A DNA stretch of 64,000 bases, taken from Gryllotalpicola daejeonensis (GTDB taxonomy: Bacteria > Actinomycetota > Actinomycetes > Actinomycetales > Microbacteriaceae). Position 1 is the stretch's first letter. The number at the start of each line of letters is the position of its first letter. Made by a program: the position numbers and the translations under genes. The stretch is from contig NZ_BAABBV010000001.1 in assembly GCF_039538145.1 (NCBI RefSeq), positions 2,589,810-2,653,809 of the forward strand, written 5' to 3'. The notes beneath the pieces are model-generated. The model had not been told where the DNA came from and searched no databases. It was given only the letters and a program-made list of their open reading frames with translations. Shown in pieces: positions 9,443-18,313 of the stretch.

Positions 9443-10282
9443 GTGAGTCAGCACACAGACCGGTCCGAGTTGGACATCACGTATGCCGTTGTGGGCGGCA
9501 CCGAGCTGCGACTGGACATCCACCGCGCGTCAGCGCCCGACGCTCCCGTCGTGGTGTATGCGCACGGCGGCGGTTGGGCACGGGGTAGCCGCACCGACCG
9601 AGCGGGCACCCGCCTGGCAGGCCTCGCCGAGCACGGCGTCACCGTCGTCTCGGTCGACTATCGGCTCGTGCCGGAGGCGCACTTCCCGGAACCCGTTCAT
9701 GACGTGAAGGCGGCCATCAGGTGGCTGCGAGCACACGGCGAGCAGCTCGGCCTGCCGACGGACCGATTGGGAGGCTGGGGTGCATCCGCCGGCGCCTATT
9801 TGGTCTCACTCGTGGCGCTGTCGCCCGATGACCCGGCACTCGAAGGCGACGTCGGCGGAAATCAGGATCACTCGAGCTCATTGCAAGCGGTCGTTCACTG
9901 GTTCGGTCAGACGGATCTGGCGCGCGCGGCTGCCCGAAGTGAGCTGGAAGCCCGGATTCTGCCTTTTCACTACGAGTCCGACTTCCTCGGGGTCGGCCCC
10001 GGTGATGACGTCGGCGGCGACGGGGTCGGGCGCAGCACGGAACTCAGCCTGCTTCGCCGGGTCACGCGTACCGCGCCGCCCTTCCTGTTCGCGCACGGGG
10101 ACAGCGACCGCGTCATACCGGCCTCTGAGAGCTTCGCTTTGCACGACGCTCTCGCCCGCGCCGGCGCGAGCAGCCGGATCGAACTGCTCGGCGGTGCCGG
10201 CCATGAGGATGCCGCGTTCGATGCACCGGCCTCCCTCGCGACGACCGCCGCCTGGCTCCGGGCGGTGCTTCAGCCGCAATGA
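9443..10282 (+). CDS. Alpha/beta-hydrolase (HSL-type esterase)
   Basis: A 279-residue cytoplasmic esterase or lipase of the alpha/beta-hydrolase_3 (hormone-sensitive-lipase) type. The oxyanion-hole motif HGGGW is at 41-45, the nucleophile elbow GASAG at 113-117 (Ser115), the acid at Asp222 (HGDSDRVIP) and the base at His254 (GGAGHED). The VDYRLVPE motif typical of this family is at 71-78. GTG at 9443 (reading SQHTDRSELDITY) was chosen because homologous folds begin about 10 residues before the first strand. The frame extends upstream into the tRNA scar, so longer versions are artefacts. The likely substrate is a short-chain ester; nothing in context narrows it. A stable hairpin ends the transcript. 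Confidence 0.85.
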   Translation: MSQHTDRSELDITYAVVGGTELRLDIHRASAPDAPVVVYAHGGGWARGSRTDRAGTRLAGLAEHGVTVVSVDYRLVPEAHFPEPVHDVKAAIRWLRAHGEQLGLPTDRLGGWGASAGAYLVSLVALSPDDPALEGDVGGNQDHSSSLQAVVHWFGQTDLARAAARSELEARILPFHYESDFLGVGPGDDVGGDGVGRSTELSLLRRVTRTAPPFLFAHGDSDRVIPASESFALHDALARAGASSRIELLGGAGHEDAAFDAPASLATTAAWLRAVLQPQ

Positions 10283-10284
10283 CA

Positions 10285-10320
10285 CAGCGGCCCGCCTGCG
10301 CAGAGGCGGGCGGGCCGCTG
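10285..10320. terminator. Bidirectional terminator hairpin
   Basis: CAGCGGCCCGCC pairs with GGCGGGCCGCTG around a short loop. It lies between the convergent esterase and sialidase-like genes. Confidence 0.75.
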
Positions 10321-10339
10321 AGCCTGCGACGACGTCGGG

Positions 10340-11608
10340 TCAGCCCGCCAGCGAGACGATCCCTGCTTCGACGTCACCGGGCTTGCCGTACTGGGCGCCG
10401 GTGATGACGAAGATCAGCCCGCGGTTCTGAGGTTCGCCTGGGCCTTCGAGGGGCATGGTGAACCGGCTGTACCCGGCCGGCATCGGTGACGACAGACGCG
10501 TCCAACTTCCCGGGTCACCGAGGTCGCGGTTGATGAAGAAGTCCTGGTTGTCGTTGTCGGTGACCACGATCGTGCCGTTCGACCCGCCGTATGCCGACCA
10601 CGAAACGACCGGCGCCGCGTTGGGTGCGACGCCGTTCTGATCGACGAGCGGCGTGTCCTCGGAGAAGCGGAACGACTCGGGATCCTTCGCGATGCGGTAA
10701 TGCACGTGGTAGGTGTAGTTGTTCTGGTCGGGGTTGACTGGGTCGTCGGGCGCGCCGAACTCGTAGGTCATGATCCACAGGTCGCCCTTCAGCTGGGCGA
10801 CGGTCGTCATTCCCGGGCGATCTGCGTACGCCCCTCCTGTCGCGTCATCGACGACTGGTCCCCACGTGCGCAGGTCCGTGCTCGTCTGGTGGGCGAGCTT
10901 CTGCCCATAGTTCGGATCGCGCTGGTCCGAGTAATAGCAGATGAGCTTGTTCTCGTGGAGCAGCAGGAACGGCTCCCACACCGGCGTCGCACCGTTGGTG
11001 GTGTCAGGCGGGCCGCCCTGCGCCACGGTGCTCAGGAACTGCCAGGTGACGCCACTGTCGGTGCTCGCATAGAGCCGGATGTTCGTGCTGGTGAAGTTCC
11101 CGAAGTCATTGCACGCGAAGAGCAGCGCTCCCTTCGGGAGCCCCCCGAAGGCACGCGGCAGCTCGTAGAGATACGGCTGCAGATACAGTCCGGACGCAGT
11201 GCCGGCGTTCGGAACGTTGCCCACCTTCGTCCACGTGCGGCCGTCGTCGTCACTCCGATAGATCGGGAAGCCCGGGTCTGCGGCACCCTGGAATGTCGCG
11301 AGAATCGTGCGCGACGATCCCGCCGGCCCTGAGCTGAGTCGCACGGCGCGTGCGTACGACGGGCCGCCGAGCGGGCCGTTCGCGCCCGAGGCCACGACCA
11401 CCGGCCCGAAGGGAGTTTCTTGCGCGGGTCTTGCCGCGCTGCTCGCGCTTGCCTGGCTTGCGAACGCCGGGCCGGCGAGCCCGAGGCTCATGCCCGCGGC
11501 CGCTGCGGCCCCCGCGCCGAGAAGCGTCCGCCTCGAAAGCGGCAGCCCCCGGTCACGGCGATCACTCGGTTCAGATGCGTCTGGTCTCTTCACTTGCTGC
11601 CTCCCCAT
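10340..11608 (-). CDS. Tat-exported BNR/sialidase-fold glycosidase
   Basis: A 422-residue exported protein. A twin-arginine signal is visible: SRRTLL with Arg26-Arg27, a long Ala/Leu hydrophobic stretch, and probable cleavage after AFA at about residue 50. The mature part has Asp-box/BNR signatures of a five- or six-bladed propeller (YRSDDDGRTWTKVG, YASTDSGVTWQFLS, TSTDLRTWGPVV) and resembles sialidase-superfamily or GH93 exo-arabinanase proteins. The ATG at 11608 has GGAGGG eight bases upstream; in-frame extensions to 11866 run through intergenic repeats and were rejected. The gene converges on the esterase and is divergent from a fucosidase, suggesting extracellular glycan trimming. The sugar specificity is not determinable here. 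Confidence 0.78.
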   Translation of the reverse strand: MGRQQVKRPDASEPSDRRDRGLPLSRRTLLGAGAAAAAGMSLGLAGPAFASQASASSAARPAQETPFGPVVVASGANGPLGGPSYARAVRLSSGPAGSSRTILATFQGAADPGFPIYRSDDDGRTWTKVGNVPNAGTASGLYLQPYLYELPRAFGGLPKGALLFACNDFGNFTSTNIRLYASTDSGVTWQFLSTVAQGGPPDTTNGATPVWEPFLLLHENKLICYYSDQRDPNYGQKLAHQTSTDLRTWGPVVDDATGGAYADRPGMTTVAQLKGDLWIMTYEFGAPDDPVNPDQNNYTYHVHYRIAKDPESFRFSEDTPLVDQNGVAPNAAPVVSWSAYGGSNGTIVVTDNDNQDFFINRDLGDPGSWTRLSSPMPAGYSRFTMPLEGPGEPQNRGLIFVITGAQYGKPGDVEAGIVSLAG

Positions 11609-11824
11609 TGAAGCGCCCTCCGCTGCCGCGGTGTCGGTCCGCGTGGCCCCGAAACGGGGGCGTTCGCAGGCTAACGCCGGAATTGTTCTGGCTTCAAGCA
11701 AATCGCGAATCGTCCGTCCATGTGCATCCGCACCGGCATCCGGCAAGCCAGAGCGCCCTGGCGCACAGAACCGAGACCCTGGCATATCGTTACGCGATGA
11801 TGGCGTTCGCGCGGGAACGCTGTC

Positions 11825-11892
11825 TGCGTGACAACCACTGCGTGACCACCACTGCGTGACAACCACTGTGCGACCACCGCTGCGTGAACCGC
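11825..11892. repeat. 14-bp tandem repeats, about 4.8 copies
   Basis: The unit TGCGTGACAACCAC is repeated at 11825, 11839, 11853 and 11867 (last copy diverged), followed by a partial TGCGTGAACCGC. The array lies in the 339-base divergent intergenic region 11609-11947, between the sialidase-like gene and the GH29 gene, upstream of both. The rest of that region shows no coding potential. The repeats could be regulator half-sites or simple slippage. Confidence 0.7.
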
Positions 11893-11947
11893 GGAAAGGG
11901 TCGCATGGTCAGTCACAAGGACTGAGCCAAGCGTTCTGAGGAAGTCA

Positions 11948-13495
11948 ATGACACTGGAACCCCTGGATGCCGCCGGCCTGCCGCAGCCGGTCGACGTGTC
12001 TGACAACACCGCGGACCTGGCCAGGGTCGACGAGGTGATCGCCGCGGGGCCCTTCGACGCGACCTGGGAATCGCTCAGCGGCTATCGGCCGCCGCGGTGG
12101 TTCGCCGAGGCGAAGTTCGGCATCTTCCTGCACTGGGGCGCCTATTCGGTGCCTGCGTTCGAAACCGAGTGGTACCCGCGCAACATGTACCGGCGCGGCA
12201 GCCCGGCGTTCGAGCACCACGTCGCGACGTACGGGCCGCAGAGCACGTTCGGATACAAGGACTTCCTGCCCGCCTTCCGCATGGAGAAGTTCGACCCAGC
12301 CGAATGGGTGGCGCTCTTCAAGCGGGCCGGCGCGCAGTACGTCGTCCCCGTCGCCGAGCATCATGACGGCTACGCGATGTACGAGACGAAGCGGTCGCGA
12401 TGGAACGCCGCGCTCATCGGCCCGCGGCGAGACGTGATGAAGGATCTGCTCACCGCTGTGGACGACGCGTGGCTGATCCGCGGCGCCTCATCGCATCGCG
12501 CCGAGCACTGGTTCTTCATGAACGGCGGGCTCGAGTTCGACTCCGACGTGCGGGACCCCGCCTACGCGGACCTCTACGGCCCAGCGCTCCGCAAGGAGAT
12601 CAGCCCGACCGAGCGCTTCCTCGAAGACTGGCTGCTGCGCACCGTCGAGATCATCGACAACTACCGCCCTCAGCTGCTCTACTTCGACACCGGCATCGAA
12701 GAGCCGTCATTCGACCCGTATGTGCGCCGCCTGGCCGCGTACTACTACAACCGCGCGGCCGAGTGGGGCAGAGAAGTCGTCATCAATTACAAGTGGGATG
12801 CCTTCGCCAGCGGCGCCGCAGTGCCGGACATCGAGCGCGGCACCGCTCCCGGCATCCAATCGATGCCCTGGCAGAACGACACGTCGGTGTCCCGCACCTC
12901 GTGGAGCTGGGTCGAGGGCCACGACTACAAGACGGCCACCGAGCTGATCGCCGAGCTGGCAGACGTCGTCTCCAAGAACGGGAACCTGCTGCTCAACATC
13001 GGGCCGAAGCCCGACGGAACCATCCCGGACCCGGAAGCGCGTCTTCTCGAGGAGATCGGGGCGTGGCTCGCGGTGAACGGGGAAGCGATCTTCGGCACCA
13101 CTCCGTGGACCACCTACGGCGAAGGCCCGACCCAGACCCTGGCGGGTTCCTTCGTCGATGCCAGCTCCGCGCACTACTCCGACGCGGACTTCAGGTTCAC
13201 CACGATGACCGAAGTCGGTCATCGCTACGTCTACGCCATCGCACTCGCGCCGTCGCCGAGCGGACGCCTCTCCATCCGAAGCTTCGCAGCGAGCAGCCGT
13301 CTTGTGGGAGAGATTCGCGACGTTCGCGTTCTCGGCCACAGCGGCACGGTGCAGTGGCGACGCGGTGACGAGGCGTTGGAGGTCGAGCTGCCTGAGGAGT
13401 CGCGCTCCCGCGCGGGTGGCTCCGTCGTTCGGATCGAGCTCGAGCCCGAGCGCGACGGCGAGCGCATCGACTTCTTCCACGGCCTCTGGATCTAG
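11948..13495 (+). CDS. GH29 alpha-L-fucosidase
   Basis: A 515-residue glycoside hydrolase family 29 enzyme that releases terminal alpha-L-fucose with retention. The catalytic barrel begins at WFAEAKFGIFLHWGAYSVP and continues with VPVAEHHDGYAMYET, ASSHRAEHWFF, LLYFDTGIEEP with the nucleophile Asp247, NYKWDAF, and the closing motif SKNGNLLLNIGPKPDGTIP. The C-terminal 110 residues form a beta domain. There is no signal peptide, so it should act in the cytoplasm on imported oligosaccharides. GAGGAA precedes the ATG at 11948. A hairpin (13546-13568) lies in the gap before the next gene. The start of the barrel helix after DVMKDLLTAVDDAW is slightly unusual but not disruptive. Confidence 0.92.
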   Translation: MTLEPLDAAGLPQPVDVSDNTADLARVDEVIAAGPFDATWESLSGYRPPRWFAEAKFGIFLHWGAYSVPAFETEWYPRNMYRRGSPAFEHHVATYGPQSTFGYKDFLPAFRMEKFDPAEWVALFKRAGAQYVVPVAEHHDGYAMYETKRSRWNAALIGPRRDVMKDLLTAVDDAWLIRGASSHRAEHWFFMNGGLEFDSDVRDPAYADLYGPALRKEISPTERFLEDWLLRTVEIIDNYRPQLLYFDTGIEEPSFDPYVRRLAAYYYNRAAEWGREVVINYKWDAFASGAAVPDIERGTAPGIQSMPWQNDTSVSRTSWSWVEGHDYKTATELIAELADVVSKNGNLLLNIGPKPDGTIPDPEARLLEEIGAWLAVNGEAIFGTTPWTTYGEGPTQTLAGSFVDASSAHYSDADFRFTTMTEVGHRYVYAIALAPSPSGRLSIRSFAASSRLVGEIRDVRVLGHSGTVQWRRGDEALEVELPEESRSRAGGSVVRIELEPERDGERIDFFHGLWI

Positions 13496-13605
13496 GCAGT
13501 CGCCTGTGCACGTCCTCGTCTCTCTCGAGGAGGACATCGCGACGGGGCAGATCCCGCCGCGATCTGCCGCTGTTGCCGGCATCCTCGATATCTGAGAATC
13601 GGACC

Positions 13606-14889
13606 ATGAGCGGCATGCCTGCGCGCACCGGGCGCGCGGCCATCGATCTCTCGCGCAGAGACCTCCCTGTCGACCTCGCGCGCGTGTTCGCGGTGGTCGT
13701 GGTCGTGATCGTGCACATGCTGATGATCGGCGTGGGCTACCACGACGGCGAGCTCGTCGTCACGCAGCCGTTGCAGCAGCAGTCGTGGTACACGGCGGCG
13801 AGCCTGTTCGGGCAGGTCATGCCGCTCTTCTTCGCGCTCGGCGGCTTCGCGACGCTCACCTCCTATCAGCGGCGCGTGCCAGCGCCGGCCGAGTTCATCC
13901 GCAAGCGCACTCTGCGGCTGGCGCGACCCGCGCTGCCGGTGTTCGTCGTCTTCGCGCTCGCCGGGTGGCTCGCCTATTTCCTCGGCGTCGACCCGCAGCT
14001 CGTGAACCTGACCCTGCAGGGCGCCGGAACGCCCCTGTGGTTCTTCGCCGCCTATCTGCTGTGCCAGGCGTGCGCCCCGGTCATGGTCGGGTTGCATCGC
14101 CGGCATCCACTCGCCACGCTCGTCGTGCTCGCCGCGGGTGCCGTCGCCGTCGACGTCGCGCGCCGGCTGAGCGGGCACGTCGCGATCGGCTGGCTCAACT
14201 TCGTCTTCGTCTGGCTTTTCGTGCAGCAGATCGGATTCCTGTACGCAGACGGCACCCTGCGACGCCGCCGCGCGCTGACGCTCGGCGCCTTCGTCGGGGC
14301 CGTCGCAGTGCTCGCGGTGCTGCTGTGGGGCGGTGTCTACAACATGGACATGCTCTACAACCTGAACCCGCCGTCGGTGCCGCTGATGCTGCTCGGCATC
14401 GCGCAGCTGGCGCTGCTCGTGCTGCTGCACCCGCTGCTCGATCGGCTGATGCGCACCCGGCCCGCGCAACTCGTCGTCTTCGCGATCGGCACCCGCCTCA
14501 TGGCGGTCTACGTGTGGCACATCACGTGTCTGCTTCTGATCAGCGCGATCGGCCTGGTCATTCCGCACGGGCTGCCCGACCCGGGCTCGGCCGCCTGGTG
14601 GAAGTCCCGGCCGCTGGTGCTTCTTGCGACCTTCGCGCTGATCTTCCTCATCTCGCTCGGAACGGCGCGCCTCGAGCGTGCGCCGCACGTGCCGAGACGA
14701 TTCCGGGCGCCGGGTCTGCCGACGGTGCTTGCCGCCGCGGCGGTCGCGTTCCTGCCGATGTTCGCGATCACCGACTGGGGCATGGGCCGGTGGCTCACGC
14801 TCGCCGGGCTGGCCGGGCTTGCTGTGGCTCTGCTGCTGCTGCGCCCCCGCCGCGCGCCGGACGAGGGGCACGACTCGCTCCGGCCGTGA
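13606..14889 (+). CDS. Acyltransferase-3 family membrane protein
   Basis: A 427-residue polytopic membrane protein of the acyltransferase 3 (AT3/OafA) family, which transfers acyl groups to sugars or other polar acceptors at the membrane. The first helix carries RDLPVDLARVFAVVVVVIVH, with the family His at the helix end. About ten hydrophobic helices follow (GWLAYFLGV, LVVLAAGAVAV, VAVLAVLLWGGVYN and others). There is no SGNH domain. The ATG at 13606 was chosen over 13573 because the earlier start lies in a low-complexity stretch; the ribosome site is weak in both cases. It follows the GH29 gene by 110 bases on the same strand and converges on the FadR-type regulator. Acceptor unknown. Confidence 0.8.
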   Translation: MSGMPARTGRAAIDLSRRDLPVDLARVFAVVVVVIVHMLMIGVGYHDGELVVTQPLQQQSWYTAASLFGQVMPLFFALGGFATLTSYQRRVPAPAEFIRKRTLRLARPALPVFVVFALAGWLAYFLGVDPQLVNLTLQGAGTPLWFFAAYLLCQACAPVMVGLHRRHPLATLVVLAAGAVAVDVARRLSGHVAIGWLNFVFVWLFVQQIGFLYADGTLRRRRALTLGAFVGAVAVLAVLLWGGVYNMDMLYNLNPPSVPLMLLGIAQLALLVLLHPLLDRLMRTRPAQLVVFAIGTRLMAVYVWHITCLLLISAIGLVIPHGLPDPGSAAWWKSRPLVLLATFALIFLISLGTARLERAPHVPRRFRAPGLPTVLAAAAVAFLPMFAITDWGMGRWLTLAGLAGLAVALLLLRPRRAPDEGHDSLRP

Positions 14890-14898
14890 GCAACCGGA

Positions 14899-15630
14899 TC
14901 AGCCGGGTCGCCCGGAGCTCGAGCTGCCGTCGAGCCGCTGCACCGCGTCATCGGACTCGGCGACGATGAGCGCCGCGGCCTCAGCGGCCGCCGCTGCGTC
15001 GCCCGCAGCGACCGCGAAGGCGACGTCGCGATGCAGCCGCAGCGCGTCGGGGTTCGCCTCCGTCGGCATGAGCGCGTGCTGCGTGCGCCCGACGAGAACG
15101 GATTCGACGGCACCGGCGAGGCGCGCGAGCATCGGGTTCCCTGAGGCCTCGAGCAGCACGCGATGGAAGCGCAGGTCGGCCTCGAGGTAGGGCTGGCCGT
15201 CCGCCTCGTGCGAGTGCCGCGCGAGGTCGTGCGCGGCCTGGCTCAGTGCGCTGCGCTGGGCGGCATCCGCTGCGCTCGCCGCGAGCCGTGCCGCGAGCGG
15301 CTCGACCGCCGAGCGCAGCTGGCTCAGCTCGTGCAGCTGCCGCAGCCGGTCGGGGCCCGCCAGTCGCCAGCGGATCACGTCGGGGGAGTACAGATCCCAC
15401 TCGCTCGCGGGCTGCACCTCGATGCCGGCCTTTCGGCGCGAGCGCACGAGCCCGAGCGTCTCGAGCACCCGCACGACCTCGCGCACGGCAGAGCGCGAGA
15501 CGCCCTCTGCCGACGCGATGTCACCGCTGAATAGCCGCGCGCCGGCTGGGTACTGCCCATGCACGATCGCGGCGCCGAGGCGCGCGGTCAGCCCTCCGTG
15601 CACGGGAGCGAGGCGCGGGGCATCCGTCAT
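14899..15630 (-). CDS. FadR/FCD-family GntR transcriptional regulator
   Basis: A 243-residue DNA-binding regulator. The N-terminal winged helix (ARLFSGDIASAEGVSRSAVR EVVRVLETLGLV) is GntR type. The C-terminal all-helical part is an FCD effector domain with metal-binding-type positions in LEADLRFHRVLLEASGN and LRLHRDVAFAV. FCD regulators usually respond to small carboxylates or sugar acids. The start at 15630 (MTDAPRL) leaves a 90-base divergent promoter region shared with the GntP permease, and it probably controls that gene. Its ligand is probably a sugar acid, judged only from the neighbouring transporter. Confidence 0.88.
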   Translation of the reverse strand: MTDAPRLAPVHGGLTARLGAAIVHGQYPAGARLFSGDIASAEGVSRSAVREVVRVLETLGLVRSRRKAGIEVQPASEWDLYSPDVIRWRLAGPDRLRQLHELSQLRSAVEPLAARLAASAADAAQRSALSQAAHDLARHSHEADGQPYLEADLRFHRVLLEASGNPMLARLAGAVESVLVGRTQHALMPTEANPDALRLHRDVAFAVAAGDAAAAAEAAALIVAESDDAVQRLDGSSSSGRPG

Positions 15631-15720
15631 GGGTAAAACATACAACTCCACGAGTGCGGCGTAATATGACGGAGTTATTCCTGTCGAATCCCGGCGACCC
15701 ACGCCAGATCAAGGACGCTC
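15631..15720. promoter_or_regulatory. Divergent promoter/operator of GntR and GntP genes
   Basis: This 90-base region separates the two genes. An inverted pair AACTCC (15644-15649) and GGAGTT (15671-15676) flanks the AT-rich core GCGTAATATGACG and could bind two regulator dimers or one looped complex. No classical FCD palindrome is seen, so the assignment is tentative. Confidence 0.4.
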
Positions 15721-17226
15721 ATGGCACTGACACACGCATCATCCGCACTGCTGACCGCGGCCGCGGCAGCCCAGCATCACGCGAGCGACGGGCGGCTGAT
15801 CTTCGCAGCCCTGCTCGGCATGGCCGTGATCATCGTGCTGATCACGTGGCTCAAGCTGCACCCCTTCATCTCCTTGCTCATCGGCGCGCTCGTGGCCGGC
15901 ATGACCGCCGGGCTCGCGCCGACCGCCGCCGTCACGAGCTTCTCGAACGGGTTCGGCTCGACGAGCGCCTCCGTCGGCACCCTGATCGCCCTCGGCGCGA
16001 TCTTCGGCAAGCTGCTCGCCGACTCGGGCGGTGCTGACCGCATCGTCGACACCCTCGTCAGCCGCGCGAGCGTGCAGGCGCTGCCGTGGATCATGGGGCT
16101 CGTCGGCGCCATCATCGGTCTGCCGATGTTCTTCGAGGTCGGCCTCGTGCTGCTCGTGCCGGTGATCATGCTCGTTGCGCGCCGTTCCGGTCTGCCGCTG
16201 ATGCGGGTCGCGGTGCCGACCATCGCGGGCCTGTCGGCGATGCACGGCTTCGTGCCGCCGCACCCGGGCCCGCTCGCCGCCATCTCGGCCGTGCACGCGA
16301 ACCTGGGCGTCACGCTCGGGCTGGGCGTGATCGTCGCGTTGGTCGGCGTGATCGTCGCGGGCCCGCTGTTCGCGGGCTTCGCCGCGCGCTGGGTGCCGGC
16401 CGACGTTCCGGCGCTGTTCGAGACCGGGGATGCCTCGACCGCAGACGCCGGCAGGGGCGCCGTCGACACCCCGCGCACCGCAGCCATCAACCTCGGCGGC
16501 CGCGGCGACCAGCTGCGCCAGGCGGATCAGGCGGCGCACCCCTCGGCGACTCGCCGCCCCGGCTTCTGGCCGACGCTCGTGGCGATCCTGCTGCCCGCTG
16601 CGCTGATGCTCATCGCCGCAATCATCGACATCGCCGACGCGAACGACCCGGCCGCATGGAAGACGGTGGTCGACTTCATCGGCACGCCGCTCATCGCCCT
16701 CGGCATCGCGGTCATCGTCGCGATGATCGTGCTCGGCCGCGGTGCGGGCTTCAGCCTCAAGCGCACCTCGAGCGTGGTCACCGACGCGCTGCCGCCGATC
16801 GCCGGCATCATCCTGATCGTCGGCGCGGGCGGCGGCTTCAAGCAGGTGCTCGTCGACACGAAGATCAGCGACGTCATCTCGACCTGGGCCTCACACAGCT
16901 CGATCAGCGTGTTCGTCCTGGCGTGGGTCGTCGCGGTGTTCATCCGCGTCGCGACGGGGTCCGCGACCGTGGCGACGATCACCACGGCAGGCATCCTCGA
17001 GCCCGTCACGCACCACCTGTCTACGCCGGGCGTCTCGCTGCTCGTGCTCGCGATCGGCGCGGGGTCGCTGTTCTTCTCGCACGTGAACGACGCGGGGTTC
17101 TGGCTGTTCAAGGAGTACTTCGGACTCTCGATCGGCCAGACCATCAAGTCATGGTCGATCCTCGAGACGGTGCTCTCGGTCGTGGGCATCATCGTCGTGC
17201 TGGTGCTCAGCCTGTTCGTGCATTGA
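15721..17226 (+). CDS. GntP-family gluconate/sugar-acid permease
   Basis: A 501-residue inner-membrane symporter of the GntP family, which imports gluconate and related hydroxy acids with protons. Family motifs are visible: GALVAGMTAGL, ALGAIFGKLLADSGGADRIV, IIGLPMFFEVGLVLLVPVI, HGFVPPHPGPLAA, IRVATGSATVATITTAGI and SHVNDAGFWLFKEYFGLS. About 12 to 14 hydrophobic helices are present, with a cytosolic loop at about 235-275. The divergent FadR-type gene is its likely regulator. No gluconate kinase is adjacent. With two fucosidases nearby, a fuconate-like substrate is conceivable, but that is only inference. Confidence 0.92.
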   Translation: MALTHASSALLTAAAAAQHHASDGRLIFAALLGMAVIIVLITWLKLHPFISLLIGALVAGMTAGLAPTAAVTSFSNGFGSTSASVGTLIALGAIFGKLLADSGGADRIVDTLVSRASVQALPWIMGLVGAIIGLPMFFEVGLVLLVPVIMLVARRSGLPLMRVAVPTIAGLSAMHGFVPPHPGPLAAISAVHANLGVTLGLGVIVALVGVIVAGPLFAGFAARWVPADVPALFETGDASTADAGRGAVDTPRTAAINLGGRGDQLRQADQAAHPSATRRPGFWPTLVAILLPAALMLIAAIIDIADANDPAAWKTVVDFIGTPLIALGIAVIVAMIVLGRGAGFSLKRTSSVVTDALPPIAGIILIVGAGGGFKQVLVDTKISDVISTWASHSSISVFVLAWVVAVFIRVATGSATVATITTAGILEPVTHHLSTPGVSLLVLAIGAGSLFFSHVNDAGFWLFKEYFGLSIGQTIKSWSILETVLSVVGIIVVLVLSLFVH

Positions 17227-17278
17227 CCGGGCTCGTCAGGTCGGGCTGTTCGTCAGGCAAGGCCCAGCCCTTCCCAAG

Positions 17279-17297
17279 TAAGGCAGACCTAACCTAG
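17279..17297. promoter_or_regulatory. DtxR/IdeR-type iron box
   Basis: TAAGGCAGACCTAACCTAG matches 13 of 19 positions of the actinobacterial consensus TTAGGTTAGSCTAACCTAA, with a near-perfect right half. It lies just upstream of the SIP-domain gene, overlapping the likely promoter, so the SIP-Dps unit is probably repressed when iron is plentiful. Confidence 0.7.
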
Positions 17298-17307
17298 TGT
17301 GATGTTC

Positions 17308-17742
17308 ATGGGCTCCCGTCACCGCAAGCGCCCCGCCGACCGCGTCTTCATCGCCGGCGACCTTGCCGACCTGGCGGCGATCCAGCACACGCTCGCGGTG
17401 CTGCCCGATGACGCATACGGCCAGGTCTTCATCGAGGTCCTCGACGAGCGCGACGAGGTCGCACTTGTCGCACCGCCTCGGGTGACTGTCACCTGGCTGG
17501 CGCGTGCGACGCGGCCGAGCGCGATGAGCGCGCTCACCTTCGCCGCGCACGGCGAGGCGCTCGCGACCGCGATCGCCGGCTGGGTGGGCGAATGGATGCC
17601 TGCCGCAGCGGACCCCGGTGAGAGCACGGTCATGTGGATCGGCTGCGCCGGCAGTGCCCACATCGCCGCTCTGTACGACGTGCTGCAGGCCCGGCTCGCC
17701 GGGCTCAACACACTGCCCGATCTGTCGCACCACCTGAGTTGA
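17308..17742 (+). CDS. SIP-domain (siderophore-interacting) protein
   Basis: A 144-residue protein matching the C-terminal NAD(P)H-binding half of siderophore-interacting proteins (ferric-siderophore reductases). Its core is RVFIAGDLADLAAIQHTLAV LP...GQVFIEVLDERDEV, ending with MWIGCAGSAHIAALYDVLQ. The FAD-binding N-terminal domain found in full-length SIP reductases is absent, so it is a stand-alone SIP domain, a form common in Micrococcales. ATG at 17308 is preferred; GTG at 17299 and ATG at 17302 are possible, and no clear ribosome site is present, so the message may have almost no leader. An iron box lies immediately upstream and dps follows after 14 bases. Confidence 0.8.
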   Translation: MGSRHRKRPADRVFIAGDLADLAAIQHTLAVLPDDAYGQVFIEVLDERDEVALVAPPRVTVTWLARATRPSAMSALTFAAHGEALATAIAGWVGEWMPAAADPGESTVMWIGCAGSAHIAALYDVLQARLAGLNTLPDLSHHLS

Positions 17743-17756
17743 ACGAAGGAGTACAG

Positions 17757-18260
17757 ATGTCTACCGAGACCCCCACTTCCGCTTCCACCACCTCGTCGAA
17801 CGCCGGCACCTCAGCAGAACTCGCCGCCGGCGTCGCCCAGTTCCTCGCCCCGGTCGTTGTCGACATGGAGGCGCTTGTCGTGAACGGCAAGCAGGCGCAT
17901 TGGAACGTGCGCGGCGCCGACTTCATCGCGATCCACGAGCTGCTGGACCAGCTCGTCGAGCACGCCCAGTCGTTCGCCGACGACTCGGCCGAGCGCATCG
18001 TCGCCCTCGGGCTGCCGGTCGACTCGCGCCTCGCGACGGTCGCCGCGAAGACCACGCTGCCCGAGCTGAAGGACGGATTCCAGGACTGGACCGACACGGT
18101 CTCGCAGGTCGTCGCGCTCATCGACGCGGCGCTCGTGACGGTGCGCGCCGCCGTTGAGGGCCTCGACGACATCGACCTCAACAGCCAGGACATCGTGATC
18201 GGCATCGAGCGCGGGCTCGTGAAGGACCGCTGGCTGCTGCAGTCGCACCTCGCAGCCTGA
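17757..18260 (+). CDS. dps: Dps ferritin-like DNA-protection protein
   Basis: A 167-residue Dps-family miniferritin that oxidises and stores iron in a 12-mer cage and can protect DNA from Fenton damage. The intersubunit ferroxidase residues are all present with family spacing: His48, His60 and Asp64 from one subunit (HWNVRGADFIAIHELLD), Asp75 and Glu79 from the partner (SFADDSAER). A flexible Ser/Thr-rich N-terminal tail of about 20 residues precedes the bundle. GAAGGAG gives a strong ribosome site for the ATG at 17757. Co-transcription with the SIP gene behind an iron box fits iron homeostasis. Confidence 0.93.
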   Translation: MSTETPTSASTTSSNAGTSAELAAGVAQFLAPVVVDMEALVVNGKQAHWNVRGADFIAIHELLDQLVEHAQSFADDSAERIVALGLPVDSRLATVAAKTTLPELKDGFQDWTDTVSQVVALIDAALVTVRAAVEGLDDIDLNSQDIVIGIERGLVKDRWLLQSHLAA

Positions 18261-18313
18261 GCGGCGCGCTCATCCGCTCGCTGACTGGTTTCTCTGGAAC
18301 TCTGAGTGTCTGA

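Noticed and set aside
17227..17278. Terminator after the GntP gene
   Set aside because: Several short GC pairs exist, but no stem longer than five bases with a U-tract was found.
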